47,359 nucleotides of DNA from Planctomycetota bacterium (GTDB taxonomy: Bacteria > Planctomycetota > Brocadiia > Brocadiales > Scalinduaceae): positions 1 through 47,359 of the forward strand of contig JACZYU010000003.1 in the NCBI GenBank assembly GCA_022570935.1, given 5' to 3'. Position numbers and translations under genes: made by a program. Below the pieces are notes generated by a model. The model saw nothing but the letters and a program-made list of their open reading frames with translations, was not told the DNA's origin and made no database searches. Positions within the stretch are counted from its first letter, which is position 1. Each line of letters opens with the position of its first letter. Below, in pieces: positions 1 to 7,243 of this stretch.

Positions 1-84
1 TTGAGATTTATGTTTGCCTTTGGAAGTTAATGTACTTAACTCTTTTCGCTCAACTTCATCAAGTGTCACTGTGTATTTCTTCAT
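1..84 (-). CDS. IS630-type transposase, N-terminal fragment (runs off the window edge)
   Basis: The minus strand reads MKKYTVTLDEVERKELSTLT and continues to the window edge, so only the first 28 residues are visible. This resembles the N-terminus of IS630-family transposases, which open with a short beta-like stretch followed by the helix-turn-helix. A strong ribosome binding site (AAGGAGG, complement of 91-98) stands about 6 bases before the ATG. The gene points out of the window, and its upstream side abuts a dGTPase fragment, so this insertion may have removed the 5' part of that gene. The terminal repeat is not identified. Family assignment rests on a short stretch. Confidence 0.6.
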   Translation of the reverse strand, partial: MKKYTVTLDEVERKELSTLTSKGKHKSQ

Positions 85-105
85 ATTCAAACCTCCTTAG
101 TTTAA

Positions 106-342
106 TATGAAGAAATTATAACCTATTATTTGCGACATTACAAGGTTGACACGACACTAGCCCATGATTTAGGGCACACACCTTTTGGGCACTGTGGCGC
201 TATGGTTTTAGGAGAGTTATTCAAAGAGAAGTTTGCAACTACTTATCACGAAGATTATCTAGGAAAACAGATAGAATATGGGGGAACATTTTATCACAAT
301 GTTCAAGGGATTAAGGTGGTTGATTTATTAGAACTAGCGTGA
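106..342 (+). pseudogene. dGTPase (HD-domain triphosphohydrolase) fragment
   Basis: The open frame begins after a stop at 103 and contains TLAHDLGHTPFGHCG, the HD metal-binding signature of deoxyguanosinetriphosphate triphosphohydrolases. It is followed by YHNVQGIKVVDLLE, which matches the conserved region after the HD motif. Only about 75 residues of a protein normally over 300 residues long remain. There is no proper start. The reading frame ends inside the left terminal repeat of the downstream insertion sequence, whose CTA GCG TGA supplies the last residues and the stop. The 5' side abuts the IS630-type gene. It is a dead remnant and the rest of the gene is not present in the window. Confidence 0.7.
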
Positions 343-368
343 GTTTACGAATTAGCCGTGGCTAATTC
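334..368 (+). repeat. Left terminal inverted repeat of the IS1634-type element
   Basis: These 35 bases are the exact reverse complement of 2262-2296. The repeat supplies the stop codon (340-342) that ends the interrupted dGTPase frame. Confidence 0.85.
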
Positions 369-466
369 GCCAACTCATTATATTACAACGAGTTAGAGTT
401 TTTAATCCTTCCCCCTAACTCTTTTTATTGATATGTGCATTATTTTATTGACTTTATGGCATAATT

Positions 467-2215
467 ATGGTAATCTTCCCCCTAACTAATAATTGTTCGG
501 GGGATTCCATGGCCTATTTGACTCGTAAACGTATTAAAGGCATTTCTTATTATTATGCAGAGGAAAGTGAATGGAGAAATGGACGATCAAAACGGATATG
601 GCAAAAATATTTAGGACCACTTTCAAAAATTATTGCCGCAATTGAAGGAACACCGCACAAACCAGAATATGCTGAAATATTTCAACTTGGTGGTCCTGCT
701 GCTTATTGGAATATAATTGAAGAATTCAATATGACAGAAGTTATTGATAGTGTATTTCCAAAACGCGAACAGGGACTAAGCATTGGTTTTTATTTGCTGC
801 TTGCCGCTGTGAACCGGGGGATAGAGGCCGTTAGCAAACGGTCTATGTGGAAGTGGTTTCAAGATACAATTTTTTTAAGGATGTTTCCAGAAATAGATAA
901 GCCATCATTAAGCTCCCAACGTTTTTGGGATAATATGACCGCAATTAAGGAAGATAAAATACTTTCAGCATGGATGAAGGTTGTTGATTATGTTTTGGAC
1001 CGTGAGAATATAGACTTGTCCTGTGCATCTTTTGATGGAACTAATTTCTATTCGTTCATCGGTTCATTTAATATGCGTTGTTCTGTTGCAAAACGCGGAA
1101 AAAACAAACAAGGGCGCAAAGACCTTAGACAAATAAATTATGCTCTGTTCTGCACAAGAAAGGATCATTTCCCATTATACTTTGATGTGTTTGAAGGAAA
1201 TAGACATGATTCTAAAGAGTTTGGAGTAGTTATTGAGAAGTTTTTTTATGCTTTTAAACACAGAAAACCAAACAACGAAGGTATGACGTTAGTCTTTGAT
1301 AAAGGCAATAATTCAGAGGAAAACCTGAACCAATTCCTCTTTGATTCCGGTTATCATTTTGTAGGTTCAGTGAAACCGGACGATCACAAAGACCTGGCTT
1401 TAATTTCCAACAGCGACAAGCGTTTTATTTCACTATCCAATCCCAGACTGGAACAAGTCAAGGCATTTCGAACCAGTAAAAAAATTTATGGAAAAGATAT
1501 GACCGTAGTAGTAACGTTCAACAATAATCTATATACTTCTCAGATTAAATCAATAAATAACGAGATAAATAAATGTCTTGGTAAACTTTCTAAGCTTTCC
1601 ATGAAACTGGCTGATCGCAGTGATGGAAAAATCACCAAAGGGAAAAAGCCTACAGTTGAATCTGTTAAAAAGCAGGTATCGTCAATACTTTCAGGACAGC
1701 ACATGAAAAAACTGATTGGAACCGAGGTCACAGAATACAAGGATGTTCCTGTTCTTAGCTATGACCTTAAGGGTGAAACTTATGCTACGCTTGCCGATAC
1801 CTACCTGGGAAAGAATATTATTATAACGGATAATCATAATTGGTCTACAGATGAAATTATTCTTACTTATCGAAGTCAATACGTTATCGAGGACGTTTTC
1901 AAACAGATGAAAGATAGAAAAACGGGAACCTGGTGGCCTATGTTTCATTGGACTGATCAAAAAATAAAAGTCCATGGTTTGTACTGTTCACTATCATTAC
2001 TTATAAGAGCTTTAATAATGAAAAGAGTTCAGGAATCTGGAATCCCCATCTCCATGAATAATCTGCATGATAAGCTGGCGGGAATTAGGGAGGTATTGAA
2101 TGTTTTCCCAAATGGAAAGAAAAAACCGGCAACCCAGTCGATTGTTAGCAAAATGGATAAGGTGCAGAAACGAATCTTCGACTTATTTAAAATGAAGCAT
2201 TACTTACCAAGTTAG
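467..2215 (+). CDS. IS1634-family (IS4-like DDE) transposase
   Basis: The product is 582 residues from the first ATG. The better start is probably the ATG at 509, which gives MAYLTRKRIKGISYYY and has GGGGGA just upstream; that protein would have 568 residues. The N-terminal part is the IS1634-type YLRKK/KGxxYxYxxES region. The middle contains an acidic stretch around FDGTNFY and a second around LVFDKGNNSEENL. The C-terminal part has YRSQYVIEDVFKQMK, the Y-(2)-R-(3)-E-(6)-K-like signature of the IS4 superfamily, then the hydrophobic HGLYCSLSLLIRALI segment. No frameshift or internal stop is seen, so it is probably functional and mobilises the element whose repeats flank it. Confidence 0.88.
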   Translation: MVIFPLTNNCSGDSMAYLTRKRIKGISYYYAEESEWRNGRSKRIWQKYLGPLSKIIAAIEGTPHKPEYAEIFQLGGPAAYWNIIEEFNMTEVIDSVFPKREQGLSIGFYLLLAAVNRGIEAVSKRSMWKWFQDTIFLRMFPEIDKPSLSSQRFWDNMTAIKEDKILSAWMKVVDYVLDRENIDLSCASFDGTNFYSFIGSFNMRCSVAKRGKNKQGRKDLRQINYALFCTRKDHFPLYFDVFEGNRHDSKEFGVVIEKFFYAFKHRKPNNEGMTLVFDKGNNSEENLNQFLFDSGYHFVGSVKPDDHKDLALISNSDKRFISLSNPRLEQVKAFRTSKKIYGKDMTVVVTFNNNLYTSQIKSINNEINKCLGKLSKLSMKLADRSDGKITKGKKPTVESVKKQVSSILSGQHMKKLIGTEVTEYKDVPVLSYDLKGETYATLADTYLGKNIIITDNHNWSTDEIILTYRSQYVIEDVFKQMKDRKTGTWWPMFHWTDQKIKVHGLYCSLSLLIRALIMKRVQESGIPISMNNLHDKLAGIREVLNVFPNGKKKPATQSIVSKMDKVQKRIFDLFKMKHYLPS

Positions 2216-2261
2216 GGGGAAGGACTGGATGCTGTAACTTGTTATAGTATTATAAGTTGTA

Positions 2262-2296
2262 GAATTAGCCACGGCTAATTCGTAAACTCACGCTAG
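2262..2296 (-). repeat. Right terminal inverted repeat of the IS1634-type element
   Basis: These 35 bases are the perfect inverted copy of 334-368. Sequence to the right no longer resembles dGTPase. Confidence 0.85.
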
Positions 2297-2339
2297 ATCA
2301 ACTAATTCTAATATTGTTCCAGGCGACAAGTACATCTAA

Positions 2340-2717
2340 AAATGCCTTATTTTATGTCCAGTTTATGGGGAGTATTATAATAAGGTAAGAGGCATAAATA
2401 AGAATGCAATGCAAATTCTATTAAATTATATATGGCCTGGAAATGTGAGAGAACTTGAAAATGCAGTTGAAGCCGCTATGGCTCTTGCTCCCGGAGACGT
2501 AATAGAAGCAAAATACCTCCCTTCCTTCTTACTCCTGACTCAGCCTCAATATGCTGATTTCTACCAGATCCCTCAACACTTTACACTTAAAGAAGCAGAA
2601 AATGAAATAATCAGGTTTACTCTGGAGAAAACAAAAGGCAATAAGTCCAAAGCCTCACGATTGCTTGGAATGGGTTTAAGAACTTTACAAAGAAAGATTA
2701 AAGAGTCATTAAATTAA
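2340..2717 (+). pseudogene. Sigma-54-dependent (NtrC-family) activator, C-terminal remnant
   Basis: The frame is open from about 2340 and encodes the end of the AAA+ domain (WPGNVRELENAVEAAMALA, a family hallmark) followed by a Fis-type helix-turn-helix (EIIRFTLEKTKGNKSKASRLLGMGLRTLQRKI). The in-frame ATG at 2409 falls inside the AAA+ domain, so it is not the original start. The receiver domain, Walker motifs and GAFTGA loop that contact sigma-54 are all missing. The 102-residue piece from 2409 could still be made as a DNA-binding fragment, but truncation next to an insertion sequence argues for a remnant. Confidence 0.75.
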
Positions 2718-2843
2718 AGAAGTTGTTTGTGCTTATATGAGTTTAAGTAGGAATGAACAGAAGCCATAAAGTCAAATGATTTAAGGTTGTATCTTTTAGT
2801 GGGGTTGTTGAAGTGAAATGGGGCTAAGCATGGTAAGAATTAT

Positions 2844-2935
2844 CAGGTTGTCCGAGATTTTAAATACTTAACACAAACATTTAAAAAGGGATTTACAAAT
2901 AAACAGCTATTAATACTCTTTACTCGGACAACCTG
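2844..2935. repeat. 92-bp element bounded by 13-bp perfect inverted repeats
   Basis: CAGGTTGTCCGAG at 2844-2856 is repeated inverted at 2923-2935 with an AT-rich 66-base centre and no coding sequence. The size and ends suggest a miniature inverted-repeat element or a scar of an excised insertion sequence. No T-run follows, so it is not a typical terminator. Confidence 0.5.
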
Positions 2936-2966
2936 TGGCTTTTATTATTGTTAATTTATAAATCGC

Positions 2967-3239
2967 TCAATTTAAGCCGTAAAATCGTTTTTCTAAAGTG
3001 TTTGATTCAGATGAAGATTTTTCGCTTACAGCGTATGTACTCGATGCGACTCTTTCATTCATTAAACCGCACTTTTCGCATATTCGGTTATAGGGTCCTT
3101 TACTGTGAAATTGTTTTCCGCATTTTAAACAGTCTCTCTTTTTCTTTAATTCGATCTTTGTGGTACTAAAACCTTTAGAGACCTCTCTCAATTTCATCTT
3201 TTTTCTATTTAGTTTTAAATAGCTTGTAGTATTTTTCAT
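2967..3239 (-). CDS. Small zinc-finger protein, unknown function
   Basis: The ATG at 3239 encodes 90 residues; a GTG three bases upstream (3242) is an alternative. AAGGAGA lies about 10 bases before the ATG. The middle carries RDCLKCGKQFHSKGPYNRIC then EKC, a CxxC...CxxC zinc knuckle with the GPYNR(I/L)C wording seen in many small bacterial and phage proteins of unknown role. The N-terminus is Lys/Arg rich, so nucleic-acid binding is likely (inference). It stands alone among remnants and inverted repeats. It is convergent with the activator remnant. Confidence 0.65.
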   Translation of the reverse strand: MKNTTSYLKLNRKKMKLREVSKGFSTTKIELKKKRDCLKCGKQFHSKGPYNRICEKCGLMNERVASSTYAVSEKSSSESNTLEKRFYGLN

Positions 3240-3368
3240 CACTGACTGTCTCCTTATCCATAACTACAAAAAAATGACTAACAATGTTCCCGGATTTTAT
3301 ATTTTTGATGTGAGTTCTAATGTAAGTTAATTCTTTTGATTGCTTCAGGTTACGTATGGAGATTTCGC

Positions 3369-3396
3369 TTGACTTTTATTTTAATTTATGTAATTT
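3369..3396 (+). promoter_or_regulatory. Candidate sigma-70 promoter
   Basis: TTGACT at 3369-3374 and TAATTT at 3391-3396 are 16 bases apart in an AT-rich stretch. The predicted start of transcription lies only about 15 bases before the hairpin at 3417-3462, so the unit would make a very short RNA. Confidence 0.35.
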
Positions 3397-3416
3397 TGCA
3401 ATCTTACTGGGGGGCT

Positions 3417-3462
3417 GATTGCCCACATCACAATAGCAATATTGGATGTGGGCAATCTTTTT
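3417..3462 (+). terminator. Strong intrinsic terminator-like hairpin
   Basis: A perfect 13-bp stem (GATTGCCCACATC at 3417-3429 with GATGTGGGCAATC at 3445-3457) has a 15-base loop and is followed by TTTTT. The rest of the 3243-3716 gap holds only this hairpin, the candidate promoter before it and the palindrome at 3645-3683. Confidence 0.6.
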
Positions 3463-3644
3463 GTTACAGGAAAGAGATTTAATAACGTCTCGGAAATTCT
3501 ACAAAGCTGACTAAGCTAAGCTCCGCTTTGGCTTAACTCTGTGACTTATTGAAATATTTGATCTTACCCGCCAGAACGATGTCGGGCTGGTAAAACTTAT
3601 TCTTTGCACTATTAAGGATAGTTTACAATTATCAGTGCAATTTT

Positions 3645-3683
3645 CATTTTGCGAAGCCACGCTGAGCGAGGCGAAGCAAAATG
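3645..3683. repeat. Palindromic repeat upstream of the ABC transporter genes (REP-like)
   Basis: CATTTTGC and GCAAAATG (3645-3652, 3676-3683) enclose an inner GCC-A-CGC-TGA-GCG-A-GGC hairpin at 3656-3672. The inner 17-mer recurs at 35459-35475 with only the two unpaired positions changed. Confidence 0.5.
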
Positions 3684-3716
3684 CCATAAATTTGCGACCG
3701 AAGGAAGCTAATTTAT

Positions 3717-4589
3717 TTGGATAATGATATTGCCATAAAAACGGAGAATTTGACAAAGGCGTACAGAAGCTTTTGGGGGCGTAAAAAGATATTAGCGCTG
3801 GATAAACTAAATATAGATATTAAAAAAGGTGAAATCTTTGGATTGCTTGGCCCAAATGGTTCCGGAAAAACAACTACTTTAAAACTCCTTTTAGGGTTGA
3901 TCTTTCCAACGGAAGGCAGGGCATTCGTATTAGGAAAGACAACAAATGATGTGGACGTAAAGAACAGGATCGGCTTCTTACCGGAAGAATCTTGCTTTTA
4001 CAAGTTTTTAAATGCAGACGAGATACTGGACTTTTACGGTCAGCTATTCAGGATATCCAGAAAAGAGAGAAAGATAAGAATAGACCGGCTCATTGAGCAA
4101 GTGGGACTTGGGTTTGCAAGGAAAAGACCCCTGAGGCAATATTCCAGGGGAATGTTACGTAGAATTGGTATTGCACAGGCATTAATAAATGATCCTGACC
4201 TGATTATTCTTGATGAACCAACCAGCGGGCTTGACCCTATCGGTACCAGAGAGACAAAGGATCTAATCCTTGCATTAAAAGAGCGGGGAAAAACGGTTCT
4301 TTTGTGTTCACATCTTTTATCTGATGTACAGGATATTTGTGATAGAGTTGCAATACTTGATAAGGGTAAGCTTCAAATCTCAGGTACAATTGATGAATTG
4401 CTTTCCAGTAAAGATGTTGTTGAGATACTAATCCGTAACCTGTCGGATGAGGCAATTATTGAAGTGGAGACGTTTATAAAGGAAAAGCATGGCGAAGTCA
4501 TCTCAGTCAAAAATTCTTCCGGTACGCTTGAGGGTTTATTTCTAAAGATCAATGCAGCAAATATTAGTAATAGCAAAACAGACGTTTAA
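3717..4589 (+). CDS. ABC transporter ATP-binding protein (ABC-2 type exporter)
   Basis: The 290-residue protein has all ABC ATPase motifs in order: Walker [10 protein letters not shown] near residue 45, signature [10 protein letters not shown] near 142, Walker [14 protein letters not shown] near 163 and the H-loop LCSHLL near 197. It resembles the CcmA/NatA/NosF class that energises ABC-2 membrane proteins. The start is TTG at 3717, 9 bases after AAGGAAG; no ATG fits better. The permease gene starts inside its last 38 bases, so the two are translationally coupled and form one transporter. The substrate is not evident. Confidence 0.92.
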   Translation: MDNDIAIKTENLTKAYRSFWGRKKILALDKLNIDIKKGEIFGLLGPNGSGKTTTLKLLLGLIFPTEGRAFVLGKTTNDVDVKNRIGFLPEESCFYKFLNADEILDFYGQLFRISRKERKIRIDRLIEQVGLGFARKRPLRQYSRGMLRRIGIAQALINDPDLIILDEPTSGLDPIGTRETKDLILALKERGKTVLLCSHLLSDVQDICDRVAILDKGKLQISGTIDELLSSKDVVEILIRNLSDEAIIEVETFIKEKHGEVISVKNSSGTLEGLFLKINAANISNSKTDV

Positions 4590-5841
4590 GGAAGCTGTTA
4601 GAAATAAGATACTGTTTGTCTTTATTACTCTTGGCTTAATTACCATTTGCTGTTCCGTTTTCATGCCGGTTGTTGGTGATGGCAGAGAGAAAATTAAGAT
4701 CGTTGAATCTATGTGCTTTCGTTCCATTACCTTCTTTGGTACATTGGCAGCGATTTTACTTTCCGCATCCTCTATCCCAACCGATATAGAGAATAGGGTG
4801 CTTTGTACTATAACCACAAAGCCCGTTCAGCGAACCAATATAATATTTGGGAAGATTGTCGGTTTTATGTACATAATTGGGGTATTACTGATAATAATGG
4901 GCGGCGCCAGTTATGCATTGATCAAATTCACAGCATTGAAACATAGCGCTCAAGGTAATGGCAACCTCCTGGCCAGGGAAAAAATCGATCCTCATACTTT
5001 CCAGATAACAGGAGAGTCGGTCAGGAAGATGGGAAATGTTTCATGGATAGAAGGTGGAGGGAAAGGAACCTCAGTATGGAAGTTTAAGGGATTACATTCT
5101 AAAAACAGAAATGATGACCTCGAGATCGAGGCAGATTTCCTTGTAGAAAGTAAAAAGAGATTTACCGGGAAAATTCCAATAAATATTAAGATCATTAATC
5201 CTTACTCAGCGAAGGTGTTGACTGAATCGATAGAAGTGTCGCGCAACAAGCCGGGTTTGTTAAAAATTGGCGGTGAATTTCTTGGGGGAAGTGAGGAATT
5301 AACGATTGTAGTATCACCGGTGAATACCGGAGATTTCATTGGTATAAGTCCAGACAGCTTAAGAGTTTTCTTTGGAAGTAAAAGTTTTGAATATAATTTC
5401 CTGAAGGGTTTAACGATAATCTCCTCTCAATTCTTGCTTATGGTAATAATAGCAGTATTAGGGTCTACGTTTCTTTCCCTTCCTGTTAATATTCTCTTCT
5501 GTTTATTTATTTTCTTTTGTGGTAATATAACCGACTTTATGCGTGATTTATCAACAGTTATCAATGTTTTTGAAATGCACGATCATGAGCACGGGATATC
5601 CGCTGTATTGAAAAAAACAAACGTTTTTGTGACTTTTCTGGATTATGTTATAAGGAAACCTATATTTCTACTAAGCTATATATTACCTGATTTCAAAAAT
5701 TTCAGTGTTGGAAAATATTTTGTAGATGGTATAAATATTCCGTGCAAAACAGTATTTATGAGTTTTGGTTATGCGGTTTTGTATGCTTTCTTTTGTTTAC
5801 CAATATCATTTGTAGTTTTTAAGAGAAGAGAAATAGCTTAG
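4552..5841 (+). CDS. ABC-2 type transporter permease
   Basis: This 429-residue membrane protein starts at ATG 4552, overlapping the ATPase gene. Two membrane segments and the conserved [23 protein letters not shown] amphipathic stretch (residues about 75-95) are followed by a third segment. A hydrophilic loop of about 150 residues follows, probably outside the cytoplasm, and then more membrane segments near residues 290-345 and at the C-terminus. This layout fits ABC-2 permeases with a large periplasmic insertion. With the upstream ATPase it should form an exporter. The following gene at 6412 (helical membrane-anchored protein) may be a partner, but 570 non-coding bases separate them. Confidence 0.85.
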   Translation: MQQILVIAKQTFKEAVRNKILFVFITLGLITICCSVFMPVVGDGREKIKIVESMCFRSITFFGTLAAILLSASSIPTDIENRVLCTITTKPVQRTNIIFGKIVGFMYIIGVLLIIMGGASYALIKFTALKHSAQGNGNLLAREKIDPHTFQITGESVRKMGNVSWIEGGGKGTSVWKFKGLHSKNRNDDLEIEADFLVESKKRFTGKIPINIKIINPYSAKVLTESIEVSRNKPGLLKIGGEFLGGSEELTIVVSPVNTGDFIGISPDSLRVFFGSKSFEYNFLKGLTIISSQFLLMVIIAVLGSTFLSLPVNILFCLFIFFCGNITDFMRDLSTVINVFEMHDHEHGISAVLKKTNVFVTFLDYVIRKPIFLLSYILPDFKNFSVGKYFVDGINIPCKTVFMSFGYAVLYAFFCLPISFVVFKRREIA

Positions 5842-5848
5842 TTCCTTA

Positions 5849-5879
5849 GTAAAAATATTTTAACCGATTTTGGCAAAAT
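5849..5879. repeat. Dispersed AT-rich repeat, copy 1
   Basis: GTAAAAATATTTT followed by (AA/GG)CC(G/A)ATTTTGG and AAAAT occurs here just after the permease gene and again at 40149-40180 beside tRNA-Pro. The two copies differ at only a few positions. Confidence 0.4.
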
Positions 5880-6062
5880 AATTATTTGTACAAATTTTCA
5901 GGACGTGTAATCAGTCCTACATAGTCTTTCTGGCGGGTAAACACCAAATAATAAGATTCAAATAATTTACCCCGTGAGATATAAATTTATTATATAGGAA
6001 TTTCCATTTTAAGTCTTTATGGTTTTTGTGGTTATGTCATTGTCCTTTTACTGTGAGGCGAC

Positions 6063-6156
6063 TCAAACCTAAAGGAATGAGTTACATTTCGTAATTCTAA
6101 AGCTAAAGACTTGGTTTCGTGCTGATAGTGGATGTAACTCATACCTTTAGGTTTGA
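6063..6156. repeat. 94-bp palindromic element with 25-bp arms
   Basis: The arm at 6063-6087 is repeated inverted at 6132-6156 with 24 of 25 bases matching; the spacer is 44 bases. It lies inside the 570-base gap 5842-6411, where no gene is visible. No T-run follows. It may be a miniature inverted-repeat element or a structured RNA segment. Confidence 0.6.
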
Positions 6157-6381
6157 TGATGCAAGATTCATGCTGGCGGTTAAAGTCCGCCCAGAGGGCG
6201 CTAATTTAACATGTTTAATATTTACTTATTTCTCAAGTTAAATCAGTTTGTTTGCATGCATAAATTAATATTATTTATCTAACGGGGCGGGCAAATTCCA
6301 ATTACTAAAGGTCCAAATGTCCAAACAATATGATTTGTTTGTAGTTTGTGATTTGAGATTTGTAATTTATTAACTCCTGTT

Positions 6382-6403
6382 TGGTTCTGGCTCGGCCAGG
6401 TTG
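6382..6403 (+). repeat. Dispersed CTGGCTCGRCCAG repeat, copy 1
   Basis: A 22-base sequence with the palindromic core CTGG-CTCGG-CCAG sits just 8 bases before the ATG at 6412. Near-identical copies form the two arms of an inverted repeat at the end of gatA (24046-24111). Confidence 0.5.
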
Positions 6404-6411
6404 TATTTGGT

Positions 6412-7230
6412 ATGAAAAAGTACTCATTACCAAGATCAATAATAGTACCATTATTAATAATATTTATAATTTCTGCGCTGATTTTCCTTCAATACAGAAT
6501 TAACAATCTAAGAAGGGCGCCTGATTCAGGTTATATGTATCTTGATTCGTTAGAAGCTATACCGATAACGCTCCTTGGCAGCTTCAGGGGTATTCTGGTT
6601 GATCTTTTATGGATTCGGGGTATTGCAAGACATGAGGAAAAAAAGTACTATGAGCTTCTTACTATAAATAATCTGATTGCAAAATTACAGCCGCATTATC
6701 CTGCTGTATGGATATACCAGGCATGGAATATGTGCTATAATATTGCCTATGAATGGGAATCGCCGGAGAATAAATGGAAATGGATCATAGCAGGACTGAA
6801 CTTTGCAGAAAAAGGTGCTTCAAAAAATCCAACAAGCGGAGACTTACTCTTTGAGATTAGTTATATATACTTTCATAAATTTGACTCAAGAAGTTTTAAG
6901 TATGCCGATTATTACAGAGAACGGCTAAAGGAAGAAACTGGCAAGGATAATTATGAACAAGCGCTTTACTGGGCAAGAAGGTCCTTAAATTACAATTCAA
7001 AGTTTCGCAAAAGGATTGTAATCGAAAGGACAGTTTGCCATATTTTGTGGCAAGCTTCTCTGCAGGCGGAAAAAGATGGTAAGCTGGAGGAGGCTTGGGA
7101 GTATGCAGCAAAATCTGTTGATGAGTGGGAGGTTTATCTGGAAAAGCATCCTGAAGACCCTGGTGGGATAGCCAGAAGTTTTTTAGAGAAGATTAATGAA
7201 AAGAGATTACAACTTGAACAAAAAATTTAG
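6412..7230 (+). CDS. Membrane-anchored helical-repeat (TPR-like) protein, unknown function
   Basis: The 272-residue protein begins with a short basic end and one membrane segment (IIVPLLIIFIISALIFLQY, residues 10-28). A mostly helical, Trp/Tyr-rich domain follows, with segments such as YEQALYWARRSL and LEEAWEYAAKSVDEWEVYLEKHPEDP that look like degenerate TPR helices. It is probably anchored in a membrane with the helical part outside the cytoplasm. The start is the ATG at 6412; no good ribosome binding site is seen because a repeat occupies the upstream bases. It lies 13 bases before hppA and downstream of the ABC-2 genes. The family is not identified, and a role with the exporter is only inferred. 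Confidence 0.7.
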   Translation: MKKYSLPRSIIVPLLIIFIISALIFLQYRINNLRRAPDSGYMYLDSLEAIPITLLGSFRGILVDLLWIRGIARHEEKKYYELLTINNLIAKLQPHYPAVWIYQAWNMCYNIAYEWESPENKWKWIIAGLNFAEKGASKNPTSGDLLFEISYIYFHKFDSRSFKYADYYRERLKEETGKDNYEQALYWARRSLNYNSKFRKRIVIERTVCHILWQASLQAEKDGKLEEAWEYAAKSVDEWEVYLEKHPEDPGGIARSFLEKINEKRLQLEQKI

Positions 7231-7243
7231 AAAGGTGAATTAA

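Larger units (their letters stand above)
334..2296 (+). mobile_element. IS1634/IS4-type insertion sequence with long imperfect terminal inverted repeats
   Basis: A single transposase gene is flanked by inverted repeats. The outer 35 bases (334-368 and 2262-2296) match perfectly and contain the near-palindrome GAATTAGCC-GT-GGCTAATTC. Similarity continues imperfectly inwards to 14 perfectly matching bases at 407-420 and 2210-2223, so the repeats are about 87 bases long. The termini start CTAG. This may be a 4-base target duplication or part of the repeat, since CTAG is itself a palindrome. The element interrupts a dGTPase fragment on its left; the right flank does not continue that gene. The transposase looks intact, so the element may be active. 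Confidence 0.85.

Noticed and set aside
2409-2717. A complete small DNA-binding regulator
   Set aside because: The frame is open further upstream and continues the AAA+ domain of a sigma-54 activator, so it is the truncated end of a larger gene.
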